DNA of 64,000 nucleotides, taken from NCBI RefSeq assembly GCF_016904955.1, contig NZ_JADIKE010000034.1, positions 272,279 through 336,278 on the forward strand. The letters are read 5' to 3'. Positions 8,493 through 17,203 of this stretch are shown here, piece after piece. How positions within the stretch are numbered: position 1 is the first letter of the stretch; each line of letters starts with the position of its first letter. Both the position numbers and the translations under genes were made by a program. Source of the stretch: Dyella flava. Lineage in GTDB: Bacteria; Pseudomonadota; Gammaproteobacteria; Xanthomonadales; Rhodanobacteraceae. Under the pieces are notes generated by a model that had not been told where the DNA came from, did not search any database, and worked only from the letters and a program-made list of their open reading frames with translations.

Positions 8493-9374
8493 CTAATTAT
8501 GGTCGCCTTCGGTTCCCGCGAGCCAGCCATGAACATCGGCCCGCCTGGCGCCCTCGCGGGAACCAAGCGAAGCGAAGTCGAACAGCTGGCGATCCGCCAA
8601 TTGCGAGGGCGCCACATTGCCCAGTGCGCGAAACATGGTTTCACTGCGTCCGGGATACTGGCGCTCCCACTCATGCAACATGCGGCTGACAGCTTTACGC
8701 TGCAGGTTGTCCTGCGAACCGCAGAGATTACAGGGAATGATCGGAAACTGCCTGTGCGCAGCATAGTCCGCGATGTCGCTTTCCTTACAGTAAGCGAGCG
8801 GACGAATGACAACGTGACTGCCATCGTCCGAGCGCAGCTTCGGCGGCATGGCCTTCAGGCTGCCCTGGTAAAAAAGATTGAGGAAGAACGTACCAAGGAT
8901 GTCGTCGCGATGATGGCCCAGCGCGATCTTGGTGATGCCGTTCGCCGCCGCCCAGGAATAGAGCGCGCCGCGCCGCAGGCGCGAGCACAGGCTGCACATG
9001 GTCTTGCCTTCGGGGATGACCCGCGTGACCGTGCTGTAGGTGTCCTGCTCGATAATATGAAAGGGAATCCCTCGTCCGGCGAGATATTCCGGCAGCACGT
9101 GCGCGGGAAACCCTGGCTGCTTCTGATCCAGGTTCACCGCGATCAAGTCGAAACGAACCGGCGCCTTGGCCTGCAAAGACAGCAGGATGTCCAGCATCGT
9201 GTACGAATCCTTGCCACCGGACAGGCACACCATCACCTTGTCCCCGTCCTCGATCATGTTGAAATCGGCAACCGCCTGGCCAACCTGATGGCGCAGGCGC
9301 TTGGCCAGCTTGCCGGCCTCATAGACCTGCTTGCGGGCGACTTCGGGTGGAACGACCTCAGATCGGGCGGACAT
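8493..9374 (-). CDS. ttcA: tRNA 2-thiocytidine(32) synthetase TtcA
   Basis: 293 residues. An ATP-pyrophosphatase P-loop SGGKDS lies at 52-57, a CxxC pair (C127, C130) in [11 protein letters not shown], and a further pair (C215, C218) in IPCNLCGSQ. These are the iron-sulfur-binding and catalytic cysteines of TtcA, which thiolates cytidine 32 of certain tRNAs using ATP. The spacing and the [17 protein letters not shown] motif separate it from TilS and ThiI. The start codon is the ATG at 9372-9374. It is divergent from the small DUF465 gene, with about 106 bases between. Confidence 0.95.
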   Translation of the reverse strand: MSARSEVVPPEVARKQVYEAGKLAKRLRHQVGQAVADFNMIEDGDKVMVCLSGGKDSYTMLDILLSLQAKAPVRFDLIAVNLDQKQPGFPAHVLPEYLAGRGIPFHIIEQDTYSTVTRVIPEGKTMCSLCSRLRRGALYSWAAANGITKIALGHHRDDILGTFFLNLFYQGSLKAMPPKLRSDDGSHVVIRPLAYCKESDIADYAAHRQFPIIPCNLCGSQDNLQRKAVSRMLHEWERQYPGRSETMFRALGNVAPSQLADRQLFDFASLGSREGARRADVHGWLAGTEGDHN

Positions 9375-9480
9375 GGCGGCAACATCACGGCGGGCAAGCG
9401 CCCTATTGTACCCATCCCACCCGCCCCATTCCGGCGCGCTACAATCTGGCTTCTACCGCCGCCCTTGCGATTTGTCCGCC

Positions 9481-9687
9481 ATGCAGGCCCAGGATCCGAC
9501 CCAGATTGCTCACCTTCTGGCCGAACTACGTCAGGAGCATCGCGACCTGGACGCAGCCATCGAGCAGCTCGCCACCTCGCTCGGCTGCGACGAGCTGCAG
9601 ATCACCCGCATGAAGAAACGCAAGCTGCTGCTGAAGGACACCATCGCGCGGCTGGAAAGCAAACTCATCCCTGATCTTGACGCCTGA
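9481..9687 (+). CDS. DUF465 (YdcH-like) small coiled-coil protein
   Basis: 68 residues, rich in charged helix-forming residues. The pattern of an N-terminal helix, a short turn, then LQITRMKKRKLLLKDTIARL is the DUF465/YdcH signature. The basic KKRKLLLKD segment is the best conserved part of the family. Function in bacteria is not established. The ATG at 9481 is chosen because translation further upstream overlaps the ttcA promoter and gives low-complexity sequence. It is followed 56 bases later by the acetyltransferase gene. Confidence 0.8.
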   Translation: MQAQDPTQIAHLLAELRQEHRDLDAAIEQLATSLGCDELQITRMKKRKLLLKDTIARLESKLIPDLDA

Positions 9688-9743
9688 GGCCCGCGCCTGG
9701 CTTGTGCTATTCCTTAAGCCCTGCCCGAGTCCCCTGCCCGAAC

Positions 9744-10340
9744 ATGCCGACACTTGCCCCAGTCTCCCTCCAGGACGATCACGTCCTGCTCGAACCTCTC
9801 GGCCTGCACCACGCACCCGAGCTTGAAGCCGCCGCCACCGATGGCGAGCTGTGGAAGCTATGGTTCACCAGCGCACCCGCGCCCGGCCAGGTCGCGGCCT
9901 ATATCCAGAAAGCCCTGGATGGCCTGGCCGCCGACACCATGCTGCCCTTTGCGGTGCGCGAGAAAACCAGCGGCGAGATCGTCGGCACCACACGGTTCTA
10001 TGAATTCAAGCCGGAGCTGCCACGTATCGCGATCGGCTACACCTGGTATGCCAAGCGCTGGCAGAAAAGCCATTTGAATACCGCGTGCAAGCGATTGTTG
10101 CTCAAGCATGCTTTCGAATCGCTGGACTGCGTGGCGGTCGAGTTCCACACCGATCGGCGCAATCTCGATTCACAGCGCGCGATCGAGCGCCTCGGCGCCC
10201 AGCGCGATGGCGTACTGCGCGCCCATATGCGGCGGCCGGATGGCAGCCTGCGCGACACGGTGTTCTATTCGATCATCGCCAGCGAATGGCCGGACGTGCA
10301 GCGCTGGCTGGACCTGCGACTGACCAGGCTTACGGCATAG
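9744..10340 (+). CDS. GNAT-family N-acetyltransferase (RimJ/RimL-like)
   Basis: 198 residues with the layout of GNAT acetyltransferases of the RimJ/RimL branch. LEPLGLHHAPELEAA at the N-terminus, EIVGTTRFYEF strand, IGYTWYAKRWQKSHLNTACKR (acetyl-CoA-binding region near residues 96-115) and a late VEFHTDRRNLDSQRAIERLGA block are all typical. Substrates may be protein N-termini or small amines. The ATG at 9744 is preferred over a GTG at 9702. Its stop codon, TAG at 10338-10340, overlaps the left end of the MITE-like element, so the insertion lies exactly at the gene's end. Confidence 0.85.
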   Translation: MPTLAPVSLQDDHVLLEPLGLHHAPELEAAATDGELWKLWFTSAPAPGQVAAYIQKALDGLAADTMLPFAVREKTSGEIVGTTRFYEFKPELPRIAIGYTWYAKRWQKSHLNTACKRLLLKHAFESLDCVAVEFHTDRRNLDSQRAIERLGAQRDGVLRAHMRRPDGSLRDTVFYSIIASEWPDVQRWLDLRLTRLTA

Positions 10341-10622
10341 GGATGCTCTGATCAATTCTGCGCGGGCGTCACCCGTCCTGTCTGTTCGCAGGCCATAGGC
10401 ACGTCGGCGCACGCGGGGAGGGTACATGGAGGTACCCGGCCTTGAGGAGCGAGGAAGGCAGACTGGCTGTCTGTCGAGACGACGGACCGCACGCGGGGAG
10501 AGTACATGGATGTACTCGGCCTTGAGGAGCGAGGAAGGCATGCGGACAGACAGGACTGGCCCCAACGTATTGAATTTAAAATGACGGGGTGATGTCCACG
10601 CAGAATTGATCAGAGCATCCCT
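10339..10622. mobile_element. MITE-like palindromic element, 284 bp
   Basis: The ends are a perfect 24-base inverted repeat (10339-10362 and 10599-10622), beginning AGGGATGCTCTGATC. Inside, CCTGTCTGTTCGCA (10377-10390) is matched by TGCGGACAGACAGG (10541-10554) with one G-T mismatch, and further complementarity lies between (about 10362-10376 and 10578-10598). The whole unit can therefore fold as one long hairpin. It has no transposase ORF and no clear target duplication. It sits between two convergent genes. This layout fits a miniature non-autonomous transposable element, but the parent transposon is unknown. Confidence 0.6.
10409..10540. repeat. Two 52-bp direct repeats, period 80 bp, within the MITE-like element
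   Basis: Copies at 10409-10460 and 10489-10540 differ at only three positions. Each holds two small hairpins: GGTAC/GTACC (copy 1) or AGTAC/GTACT (copy 2), and GCCTT/AAGGC. Two of the three changes are the two sides of one base pair, so pairing is kept. Confidence 0.8.
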
Positions 10623-10627
10623 GGGGC

Positions 10628-12025
10628 TCAGAGTAGACGATTGAGCAGGCGATCCAGGCGTACGCGGCGCAACCGGCGCAACAGGGTGCGCACTTCGGCC
10701 GGGTAACGGCGCGGGTTGTCCAGCACGTGATAGTCCTCAAGCCGTGTGGCATGACGGCGTAGACCTTCCCACTCGGCCTCATGTTGCGCGGCAAGCCGGC
10801 GCGCGGGGTCACGCAACACCAGACCATTTTCCAGATCCAGCGCCCACGCACGCGGGTTGAGATTGTTGCCCGTGATCACGGCAACCTCGTCGTCGATCAA
10901 CAGGCCTTTGACGTGATAGCTGTTGTCACCATCGTGCCAAAGCCACAGGTTGAGCTGTCCACGCGCGATATGCGAACGGTGCGCGCGCGCAAACCGGCGC
11001 AAGTTGCTTTCATACAGATAGGGCAACAGACCGATCTTGCGGAATGGCTCACCAGGCGGGATATAGAAATCGTTGGCCGTCTTGTCCCCTACCATGATGT
11101 CGATGGTGCAGCCACGCCGCAGCAACTGACCCAATACCGCTCGCACGGGCCTGGGCAGATTGAAGTACGGCGTAAACAACACCACGCGCCGTCGTGCATG
11201 GCGCAACAACATCAACAAGACGTCGTTGAGCCGATTGTCATGGCGGCCAAAACCCACCAACGGCGTCACTGCGACATCGCCCTCGGAAAGCGGTTCCTGC
11301 GGCACGTGGTAATGCGCGCGCTGCAACTGCCGACGCAAATGGCGGATCGCATTCTGCATATCGCGCGTTGCAGACAACGACCGCACGTCGAGCCGATGTA
11401 CGGCGTCGCTATCGCGCAAATAGCGCCGCACGAAGTCGGCCATGCTTTCGGCCAGTCCGGCATGCCGGACGAGATGGTAGCGATCAAGCCGGTAACGTCC
11501 CTGCCGGGCCAGATAGACATCATTGATGCTGGCGCCGCTATAGAGCACGGCATCGTCAACGACAAAACCCTTCAGATGCAGCACGCCGAACAGCTCGCGA
11601 TTCTGGATCGGCACGCCGTAAATCGCGACGCCATCGCCGAAGCGCGCGGGATACTCACGATACATGGCCGCGTTGCCTTCGCTGGCTGCCTTGCCGATCA
11701 GGCCGCGCCGTGCGCGATGCCAGTCGACATAGACTTCGATCTCCACCTCAGGCCGCGCCTGGTGCATCGCATAAAGGGCATCGAGCACCTCACGTCCCGC
11801 TTGATCGTCCTGCAGATAAAGTGCAACCAGCACGATGCGCCGACGGGCCTGCGCAATCAGCGTCATCAAGGTATCGTGAAAGGCAACCGGCCCCTCCAGC
11901 GTCTGCAGCGATCCAGCGGGCACCGCAAAGGCAGGCAAGTTTTGCGGCCTCGGCTTCGAAAAGCGGCCCAGCGGCAACAAACGTCGCGCAAGACGGCGGG
12001 CAAGTGGTGGGTGGCGGACATTCAT
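10628..12025 (-). CDS. pssA: Phosphatidylserine synthase, phospholipase D type (PssA)
   Basis: 465 residues with two HKD motifs: HLKGFVVDD (H150, K152, D157) and HVKGLLIDD (H371, K373, D378). Flanking sequences YSGASINDVY, VGDKTANDFYIPP and ITGNNLNPRAW match E. coli PssA closely, which rules out cardiolipin synthase. The enzyme makes phosphatidylserine from CDP-diacylglycerol and serine, the first step to phosphatidylethanolamine, and is peripherally membrane bound. The basic C-terminus (RRLRRVRLDRLLNRLL) is also as in PssA. It is convergent with the acetyltransferase, with the MITE-like element between. Confidence 0.93.
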   Translation of the reverse strand: MNVRHPPLARRLARRLLPLGRFSKPRPQNLPAFAVPAGSLQTLEGPVAFHDTLMTLIAQARRRIVLVALYLQDDQAGREVLDALYAMHQARPEVEIEVYVDWHRARRGLIGKAASEGNAAMYREYPARFGDGVAIYGVPIQNRELFGVLHLKGFVVDDAVLYSGASINDVYLARQGRYRLDRYHLVRHAGLAESMADFVRRYLRDSDAVHRLDVRSLSATRDMQNAIRHLRRQLQRAHYHVPQEPLSEGDVAVTPLVGFGRHDNRLNDVLLMLLRHARRRVVLFTPYFNLPRPVRAVLGQLLRRGCTIDIMVGDKTANDFYIPPGEPFRKIGLLPYLYESNLRRFARAHRSHIARGQLNLWLWHDGDNSYHVKGLLIDDEVAVITGNNLNPRAWALDLENGLVLRDPARRLAAQHEAEWEGLRRHATRLEDYHVLDNPRRYPAEVRTLLRRLRRVRLDRLLNRLL

Positions 12026-12073
12026 GCCGCCATGTTAGCCGGTTCATTGGAATGTCCCGCACTGCACCGCGCC

Positions 12074-12574
12074 CTAAGCCATGCTGGCCATGGACTTCTT
12101 GAGCAGCCTGATCAATTCGTCCATTTCACCCGGTGCAAACGGCCGTAGATAGTCGTGGGCCATGGTATTGATGACGGGCAAGATGGCTTCCATCAATGTC
12201 ACCCCCTCTTCGTCCAGGCTCACCATGACTTTGCGCCGGTCAGCATGGCCATGGCCGCGTGCGACCAGTGAGCGCCCGTGCAACTCCTGGACGAGCCGAC
12301 TGACCTGGCTATATGGCTCGCCGATGGTGCTGCACAGCTCCGCGAGAGACATGGCGTGACCTTCACTGCCATAGAGCGCCGCGAGCACGCTGTATTCCAG
12401 ATAAGTGAGGCCCCAGGTCTTTACCAGGGCTTGAGCGGCCTTGCTCAGATGCCAGCTCGCCAGCTTCATCATGCGCAAGAACAAGGCGAGTTCGGACGGA
12501 AAGTCCGGATGCTGGCGGCTGATATTGGCGACATGTTGCTCGATCAGGGCTAGGGCTTTTAAGGACATGGACAT
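12074..12574 (-). CDS. MarR-family transcriptional regulator
   Basis: 166 residues with a MarR-type winged helix. LTYLEYSVLAALYGSEGHAMSLAELCSTIGEPYSQVSRLVQEL covers helices 2-4, and the wing GHGHADRRKVMVSLDEEG follows, with the usual Asp-Arg-Arg. The start is uncertain. ATGs exist at 12619, 12604, 12574 and 12568, none with a good ribosome site; 12574 gives the normal family length. The gene is transcribed away from the ilv-leu operon, with about 320 bases between, and could regulate it or itself. A 12-bp palindrome in the gap (12794-12805) is a candidate operator. The ligand is unknown. Confidence 0.85.
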   Translation of the reverse strand: MSMSLKALALIEQHVANISRQHPDFPSELALFLRMMKLASWHLSKAAQALVKTWGLTYLEYSVLAALYGSEGHAMSLAELCSTIGEPYSQVSRLVQELHGRSLVARGHGHADRRKVMVSLDEEGVTLMEAILPVINTMAHDYLRPFAPGEMDELIRLLKKSMASMA

Positions 12575-12793
12575 GAGTAAGAAGAGATAGTGAATTCGCC
12601 TCATCTTGATACGCCTCATGGCGCGTCGTTAATGTCCGATCGGTGCAAATTCTTGTGGGCCTACGCCGCGTTGAGGCGGAGTCCTTGTGCAAACCGGGCA
12701 TTCATGACTGGCACAGCGATTTGATTTGGCGTGATCAGCGCCACTCTTTTTGGTTACTGATGAAACGAATTAGTCCGAATGAGTCGCTCCGAT

Positions 12794-12805
12794 ATGGACG
12801 TCCAT
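12794..12805. promoter_or_regulatory. 12-bp perfect palindrome, candidate operator
   Basis: ATGGACGTCCAT lies in the gap between the MarR gene and the ilv-leu leader, about 50 bases before the operon promoter. MarR proteins bind short palindromes of this size. A second, shorter palindrome CCGATCGG is at 12636-12643 near the MarR start. The assignment is inference. Confidence 0.35.
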
Positions 12806-12841
12806 CCGTCCAATCGGGCCTCCAAAGACAGATCGGAAAAA

Positions 12842-12888
12842 TTTTCATAAAAAAATGATTGACAGCTTGTAATGGCGTGCCTTAGGGT
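12842..12888 (+). promoter_or_regulatory. Probable ilv-leu operon promoter region
   Basis: An AT-rich stretch precedes the leader peptide. TGTAAT at 12868-12873 matches a sigma-70 -10 box at five of six bases; its -35 (TTCATA, 12844-12849, spacer 18) is weak. TTGACA at 12859-12864 is a perfect -35, but its -10 (TAGGGT, 12883-12888, spacer 18) would start RNA almost at the leader ATG. The first option leaves room for an AGGG ribosome site at 12884-12887. Confidence 0.45.
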
Positions 12889-12895
12889 CGACGAC

Positions 12896-13033
12896 ATGCC
12901 GCAACGCAACAGCCACTGCACCATGACCTGCGCGATCCGACCTCCTTCGGACATCGCCATGCTGCACCTCGGCGGCCTCCTTCTTATTTCCCTTGTACTC
13001 GTACTCCTTATTACCAACGGAGGTGCGGGCTGA
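12896..13033 (+). CDS. ilvL: ilv-leu operon leader peptide (attenuation peptide)
   Basis: A 45-codon ORF, not in standard gene lists because of its size. Its C-terminal half reads LLLISLVLVLLI, a run of Leu, Ile and Val codons, which is what an attenuator leader for branched-chain amino acids needs. AGGG lies about eight bases before the ATG; another in-frame ATG at 12923 is possible. The stop at 13031-13033 lies directly after an eight-base strand (13022-13029) that can pair with the terminator's left arm. The peptide's translation, not its product, is the likely function. It is followed by the terminator at 13079-13112 and then leuA. Confidence 0.85.
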   Translation: MPQRNSHCTMTCAIRPPSDIAMLHLGGLLLISLVLVLLITNGGAG

Positions 13034-13112
13034 GGGCGTGTGTCCAGGTAGAGCAAAAATAACCTAGATACCCCAAAGAACCCCGCACCCGACAAGGATG
13101 CGGGGTTTTTTG
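13022..13112 (+). terminator. Attenuator: antiterminator strand and intrinsic terminator
   Basis: The terminator is AACCCCGCA (13079-13087) paired with TGCGGGGTT (13099-13107), followed by a run of Ts to 13111. GGTGCGGG at 13022-13029 is perfectly complementary to CCCGCACC at 13082-13089. A ribosome that finishes the leader peptide would cover 13022-13029 and let the terminator form. A ribosome stalled on the Leu/Ile/Val run, about 15-40 bases earlier, would leave this strand free to block it. The mechanism is inferred from the sequence and from well-known enteric leaders. Confidence 0.85.
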
Positions 13113-13146
13113 TTGCCCTCGGCGCCGCCCAAAAACGGAGCCAGGC

Positions 13147-14808
13147 ATGACGACTGAAACAACCCACTCCAACGAAGCCGACGACGGCAACGAAAGCGCC
13201 GAAGACCACGTACGCATCTTCGACACCACCTTGCGCGATGGCGAACAAGCCCCCGGTTTTTCCATGGATCGGCGCGCAAAATTGTGCATGGCACAAGCCC
13301 TGGAAACGCTTGGCGTGGACATCCTGGAGGCCGGTTTTCCACAGGCTTCACCTGACGATTTCGCCGCGGTCGACGAGATCGCGCGAACCTTGCGCAATAC
13401 CGCCGTGTGCGCGTTGGCGCGATGTCAAACCGGCGATATCGACACTGCCGCACGCGCACTGGAAGGCGCCAGACACTCACGCATCCACCTGTTTCTCTCC
13501 ACCAGCCCACTGCACCGCGAGCACAAGCTCGGCATGAGCAGGCAGCAGGTACTGGAAACCGCGATCGCTTCGATCGAGCATGCACGCAGATATTGCGCAG
13601 ACATCGAATTTTCCGCCGAAGATGCCTTGCGCACCGAGCCGGAATTCCTGGTTGAAATCTTCAGCGCCGCGATCGCCGCCGGCGCCACCACCCTCAACGC
13701 ACCCGACACCGTCGGCTACACCACGCCCGCGGAGATGGTGGAGCTTTTCACCTACCTGCGCCGCAACGTGCGCGATGCCCACAAGGCAGTGTTCTCCGCT
13801 CACTGCCATGATGATCTGGGCATGGCGGTCGCCAACAGTCTCGCGGCCGTGAGCGCCGGTGCACGCCAGGTGGAGTGCACCATCAATGGCATCGGTGAGC
13901 GCGCCGGCAACGCGGCACTGGAAGAAATCGTGATGGCGCTGAAAGTGCGCGCACCGCACTTCAACCTGCAGACGCGCATCGACACCCGCAAGCTGTATCC
14001 AACGTCGCGGCTGCTGACCCAGCTGACCGGGCAGGCCGTCCCCCGCAACAAGGCCGTCGTGGGCGAAAACGCCTTTGCGCATGAATCGGGCATCCATCAG
14101 CACGGCATGCTCAAGCACCGCAGCACCTACGAAATCATGCGCCCGCAGGATGTCGGCATTGCCGAGACCACCCTGGTGCTTGGCAAGCATTCCGGCCGCC
14201 ATGCGCTGCGCCAGCGCCTGGAAACACTCGGTCACATGGTGGACGAAGTCGCCATGGATGGCATCTTCAAGCGCTTCAAGGCCCTCGCCGATCGCAAACG
14301 CGATATCCGCGACGAGGATCTGGAAGCGATCGCACTGGGTCAGGATCCGGATGCCACCGGCCCGTGGCATCTCACCCAGCTCAATACCAGTTCACACCTG
14401 GGCGGCAGCGCGTCGGCCACGGTGAAACTGAGTCACGAGAATGGTCGTGAAATCGGCGAAGCCGCGATCGGCGATGGTCCGGTCGACGCCGTGCTGCGCG
14501 CGATCGAGCGCGCCACCGGCACCGACATGCAGCTGACCCGCTTCCAGGTGCGCGCCATCAGCGAAGGCGGCGATGCACAAGGCCATGCGCAACTCACCGC
14601 ACGTCACGCTCAGCGCGATTGGAACGGCAGCAGCGTGAGCACCGACATCATCGAGGCCACTGCGCACGCCGCGCTGGCCATCGTCAATCGCATCGAGCGG
14701 CAGGGTGGTGAACGCGCCGCCTATGCGCCGACTAAAGCGCTCGGTCATGGACGACCACCGTCTGATCTTCGGGCACAGGGACGCACGCAACCGGAGACCT
14801 CCGCATGA
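13147..14808 (+). CDS. leuA: 2-isopropylmalate synthase
   Basis: 553 residues. RIFDTTLRDGEQAPG (from about residue 23) starts the catalytic TIM barrel with the metal-binding Asp, and HCHDDLG (H219, H221) supplies the other metal ligands. GENAFAHESGIHQHG is the LeuA-specific subdomain signature, and a C-terminal regulatory domain (about 400-520) is present, so leucine feedback is likely. It condenses acetyl-CoA with 2-oxoisovalerate, the first step to leucine. The first 20 residues are an acidic extension. The tail past about 525 is basic and unlike the family and may be variable. Its stop overlaps the ilvE start by ATGA. Confidence 0.96.
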   Translation: MTTETTHSNEADDGNESAEDHVRIFDTTLRDGEQAPGFSMDRRAKLCMAQALETLGVDILEAGFPQASPDDFAAVDEIARTLRNTAVCALARCQTGDIDTAARALEGARHSRIHLFLSTSPLHREHKLGMSRQQVLETAIASIEHARRYCADIEFSAEDALRTEPEFLVEIFSAAIAAGATTLNAPDTVGYTTPAEMVELFTYLRRNVRDAHKAVFSAHCHDDLGMAVANSLAAVSAGARQVECTINGIGERAGNAALEEIVMALKVRAPHFNLQTRIDTRKLYPTSRLLTQLTGQAVPRNKAVVGENAFAHESGIHQHGMLKHRSTYEIMRPQDVGIAETTLVLGKHSGRHALRQRLETLGHMVDEVAMDGIFKRFKALADRKRDIRDEDLEAIALGQDPDATGPWHLTQLNTSSHLGGSASATVKLSHENGREIGEAAIGDGPVDAVLRAIERATGTDMQLTRFQVRAISEGGDAQGHAQLTARHAQRDWNGSSVSTDIIEATAHAALAIVNRIERQGGERAAYAPTKALGHGRPPSDLRAQGRTQPETSA

Positions 14809-15794
14809 ACACACCCTTCCTTTGGCACAACGGGCGCATCAAGCCCTGGGCGGAGGCGACCGTCCACGTCAGCACGCACGCGCTGCATTACGGCTCGTCC
14901 GTCTTCGAGGGCGAGCGTGTGTACGCCACGCCGGAAGGTCCCGCGTATTTCCGCCTCGCCGATCACACCCGCCGCCTGTTCGAGTCGGCACGGGTGTACG
15001 ACATCGACATCGGCTACAGCGAAGACGAGATCAATCAGGCTTGCATGGACGTGATTCGCACCAATCGGATGGCCTCCGCCTATGTGCGGCCCATCGTGTT
15101 TCGCGGCGTCGGCGGGCTCGGCGTCCTCCCCAGAGACGGTGCGCCCGTCGACGTTGCGATCATGGCGATGGAATGGGGTGCGTATCTGGGAGAGGCCGCT
15201 GAAGTCGGCGCGGACGTCTGCGTGTCGTCCTGGCATCGCCCGGCACCCAACACGCTTCCGAGCTGGGCGAAAGCCGGCGGTAATTACCTGAGCAGCCAGC
15301 TGATCGGCCTGGAAGCGCGCCGCGGCGGTTATGACGAAGGCATCGCGCTGGGTTCGAACAGCCTGTTGAGCGAAGGCGCGGGTGAAAACCTGTTCCTGGT
15401 CAAGCGCGGCAAGTTGCTCACGCCACCTTCCAGCGCCGGCATTCTCGCGGGCATCACGCGTGACACGGTCATCACGCTGGCCAGCGACCTGGGCATCCCG
15501 TGTGAAGAACGCGACCTGCCACGCGAAGCGCTGTACTCCGCTGATGAAGTGTTCATGACCGGCACCGCCGCAGAAATCACCCCGGTGCGCTCGGTCGATC
15601 GCAAGAACATCGGCAACGGCACGCCCGGGCCGATCACGCGCAGCTTGCGCGACGCGTTTTTCGGCCTGTTCGACGGTCGCACCCGGGACCGCTACGGCTG
15701 GCTGACGTTGGTCAATGCGGTCATCCCTGACCGCGAATGTCAAACGGCGGCCAGCCATGGCCGCACTTCTCAAAAAGAGCGGACCACAGCATGA
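14805..15794 (+). CDS. ilvE: Branched-chain amino acid aminotransferase
   Basis: 329 residues of the fold-type IV PLP aminotransferases. [11 protein letters not shown] near the N-terminus, the PLP lysine at K156 in SWAKAGGNY, and GAGENLF-V and [12 protein letters not shown] motifs all match IlvE. It performs the last step of Leu, Ile and Val synthesis, exchanging amino groups with glutamate. The ATG at 14805 overlaps the leuA stop, and GGAGA is upstream. The final 20 or so residues are low in hydrophobics and overlap the leuC translation start region. Confidence 0.95.
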   Translation: MNTPFLWHNGRIKPWAEATVHVSTHALHYGSSVFEGERVYATPEGPAYFRLADHTRRLFESARVYDIDIGYSEDEINQACMDVIRTNRMASAYVRPIVFRGVGGLGVLPRDGAPVDVAIMAMEWGAYLGEAAEVGADVCVSSWHRPAPNTLPSWAKAGGNYLSSQLIGLEARRGGYDEGIALGSNSLLSEGAGENLFLVKRGKLLTPPSSAGILAGITRDTVITLASDLGIPCEERDLPREALYSADEVFMTGTAAEITPVRSVDRKNIGNGTPGPITRSLRDAFFGLFDGRTRDRYGWLTLVNAVIPDRECQTAASHGRTSQKERTTA

Positions 15795-17203
15795 CTCCTC
15801 GCACGCTATTTGAAAAAATCTGGGACGCCCACGTCGTCGCGCCCGAAACCGCCGACACACCGTCGGTGCTGTACATCGATCTGCACCTGGTGCACGAAGT
15901 CACCTCGCCGCAGGCCTTCAGTGAGCTGCGTTCGCGCGGCCTGAAGCTGCGCCGTCCGGATCGCACGCTGGCCACGCTCGACCATTCCACCCCCACCCTG
16001 CCGCCACAAGCCGATGGCGAGCGCCCGTATGCAAATGCCGAGGCCAAGGCACAGGTCGCGCAACTGGAAGCCAATTGCCGCGAATTCGGTGTGCAGTTGT
16101 ACGGTTGGGACAGCAGCGATCGCGGCATCGTGCATGTGATCGGCCCAGAACTCGGTGCTACGCAGCCGGGCATGACCATTGTCTGCGGCGACAGCCACAC
16201 CTCCACGCATGGCGCTTTCGGCGCACTGGCGTTCGGTATCGGCACCACCGAAGTCGGCCATGTGATGGCAACGCAGTGCCTGTTGCAACGCAAGCCGAAT
16301 ACCTTCGCCATCCATGTCGACGGCAAGTTGCCGCGCGGTGTCGGCGCGAAAGACCTGATCCTGCACATCATCGGCCGGATCGGCGTGGATGGCGGCACCG
16401 GCCACGTGCTGGAATACCGCGGCGAAGCCATCGAAGCACTATCGATGGAAGAGCGCATGACAGTGTGCAACATGTCGATCGAAGCCGGCGCGCGTGCCGG
16501 CCTGATTGCGCCGGATGAAACCACGTTCGCCTGGCTGCAAGGACGTCCCAAAGCACCGCAAGGCATCGCATGGGAAACAGCCATGCGGCATTGGCGTGCG
16601 CTACGCAGCGATGAAGGCGCCAGCTACGACCGGGAAGTGCGCATCGACGCCAGCCAGATTCGTCCCACCGTCACCTACGGCACCCATCCGGGTATGGCGA
16701 TTGCGATGGACACGCCCGTCCCCGTCCCGCGCAATCCGGTGGAACAACGCGCACTCGATTACATGCAGGCAAAGCCGAACCGGCCGATGCAGGGCACCTC
16801 TGTCGACGTGGTGTTTGTCGGCAGCTGCACCAATTCGCGTCTGTCGGATCTACGCGAGGCGGCCAATGTGCTGCGTGGCCGGCATGTTGCCGAGGGTGTA
16901 CGCATGCTGGTCGTTCCCGGTTCTGAAGCTGTGCGACGCGATGCCGAACGTGAAGGCTTGCACGAAGTATTTCTTGCCGCCGGTGCGGAATGGCGCATTC
17001 CGGGTTGCTCGATGTGCATCGCCATGAACGGCGATCTCGCGCAGCCGGGCCAACTGGTGGTGAGCACCTCCAACCGAAACTTCGAAGGACGCCAGGGCAA
17101 GGGCGCACGCACCGTGCTGGCGAGCCCCGCCACCGCTGCCGCATCTGCGATTGCCGGCGCGATCGCCGATCCACGCGAGTACCTGACGGAGGTGGCTGCA
17201 TGA
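15791..17203 (+). CDS. leuC: 3-isopropylmalate dehydratase, large subunit
   Basis: 470 residues, the standard bacterial LeuC length. The three [4Fe-4S] ligands are C346 in VGSCTNSRL and C406/C409 in [19 protein letters not shown] is the aconitase-superfamily signature. With LeuD it isomerises 2-isopropylmalate to 3-isopropylmalate. The ATG at 15791 is used because it overlaps the ilvE stop (ATGA) and yields the expected N-terminus [16 protein letters not shown]; a start at 15737 would add unrelated sequence. Its own stop overlaps leuD. Confidence 0.97.
   Translation: MTPRTLFEKIWDAHVVAPETADTPSVLYIDLHLVHEVTSPQAFSELRSRGLKLRRPDRTLATLDHSTPTLPPQADGERPYANAEAKAQVAQLEANCREFGVQLYGWDSSDRGIVHVIGPELGATQPGMTIVCGDSHTSTHGAFGALAFGIGTTEVGHVMATQCLLQRKPNTFAIHVDGKLPRGVGAKDLILHIIGRIGVDGGTGHVLEYRGEAIEALSMEERMTVCNMSIEAGARAGLIAPDETTFAWLQGRPKAPQGIAWETAMRHWRALRSDEGASYDREVRIDASQIRPTVTYGTHPGMAIAMDTPVPVPRNPVEQRALDYMQAKPNRPMQGTSVDVVFVGSCTNSRLSDLREAANVLRGRHVAEGVRMLVVPGSEAVRRDAEREGLHEVFLAAGAEWRIPGCSMCIAMNGDLAQPGQLVVSTSNRNFEGRQGKGARTVLASPATAAASAIAGAIADPREYLTEVAA

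Noticed and set aside
10339..10622. Complete insertion sequence or integron cassette
   Set aside because: There is no transposase or integrase frame and the length fits only a non-autonomous element.
12643..12858. 71-codon plus-strand ORF before the ilv-leu leader
   Set aside because: It has no ribosome site, overlaps the promoter zone and candidate operator, and its product lacks any recognisable pattern.
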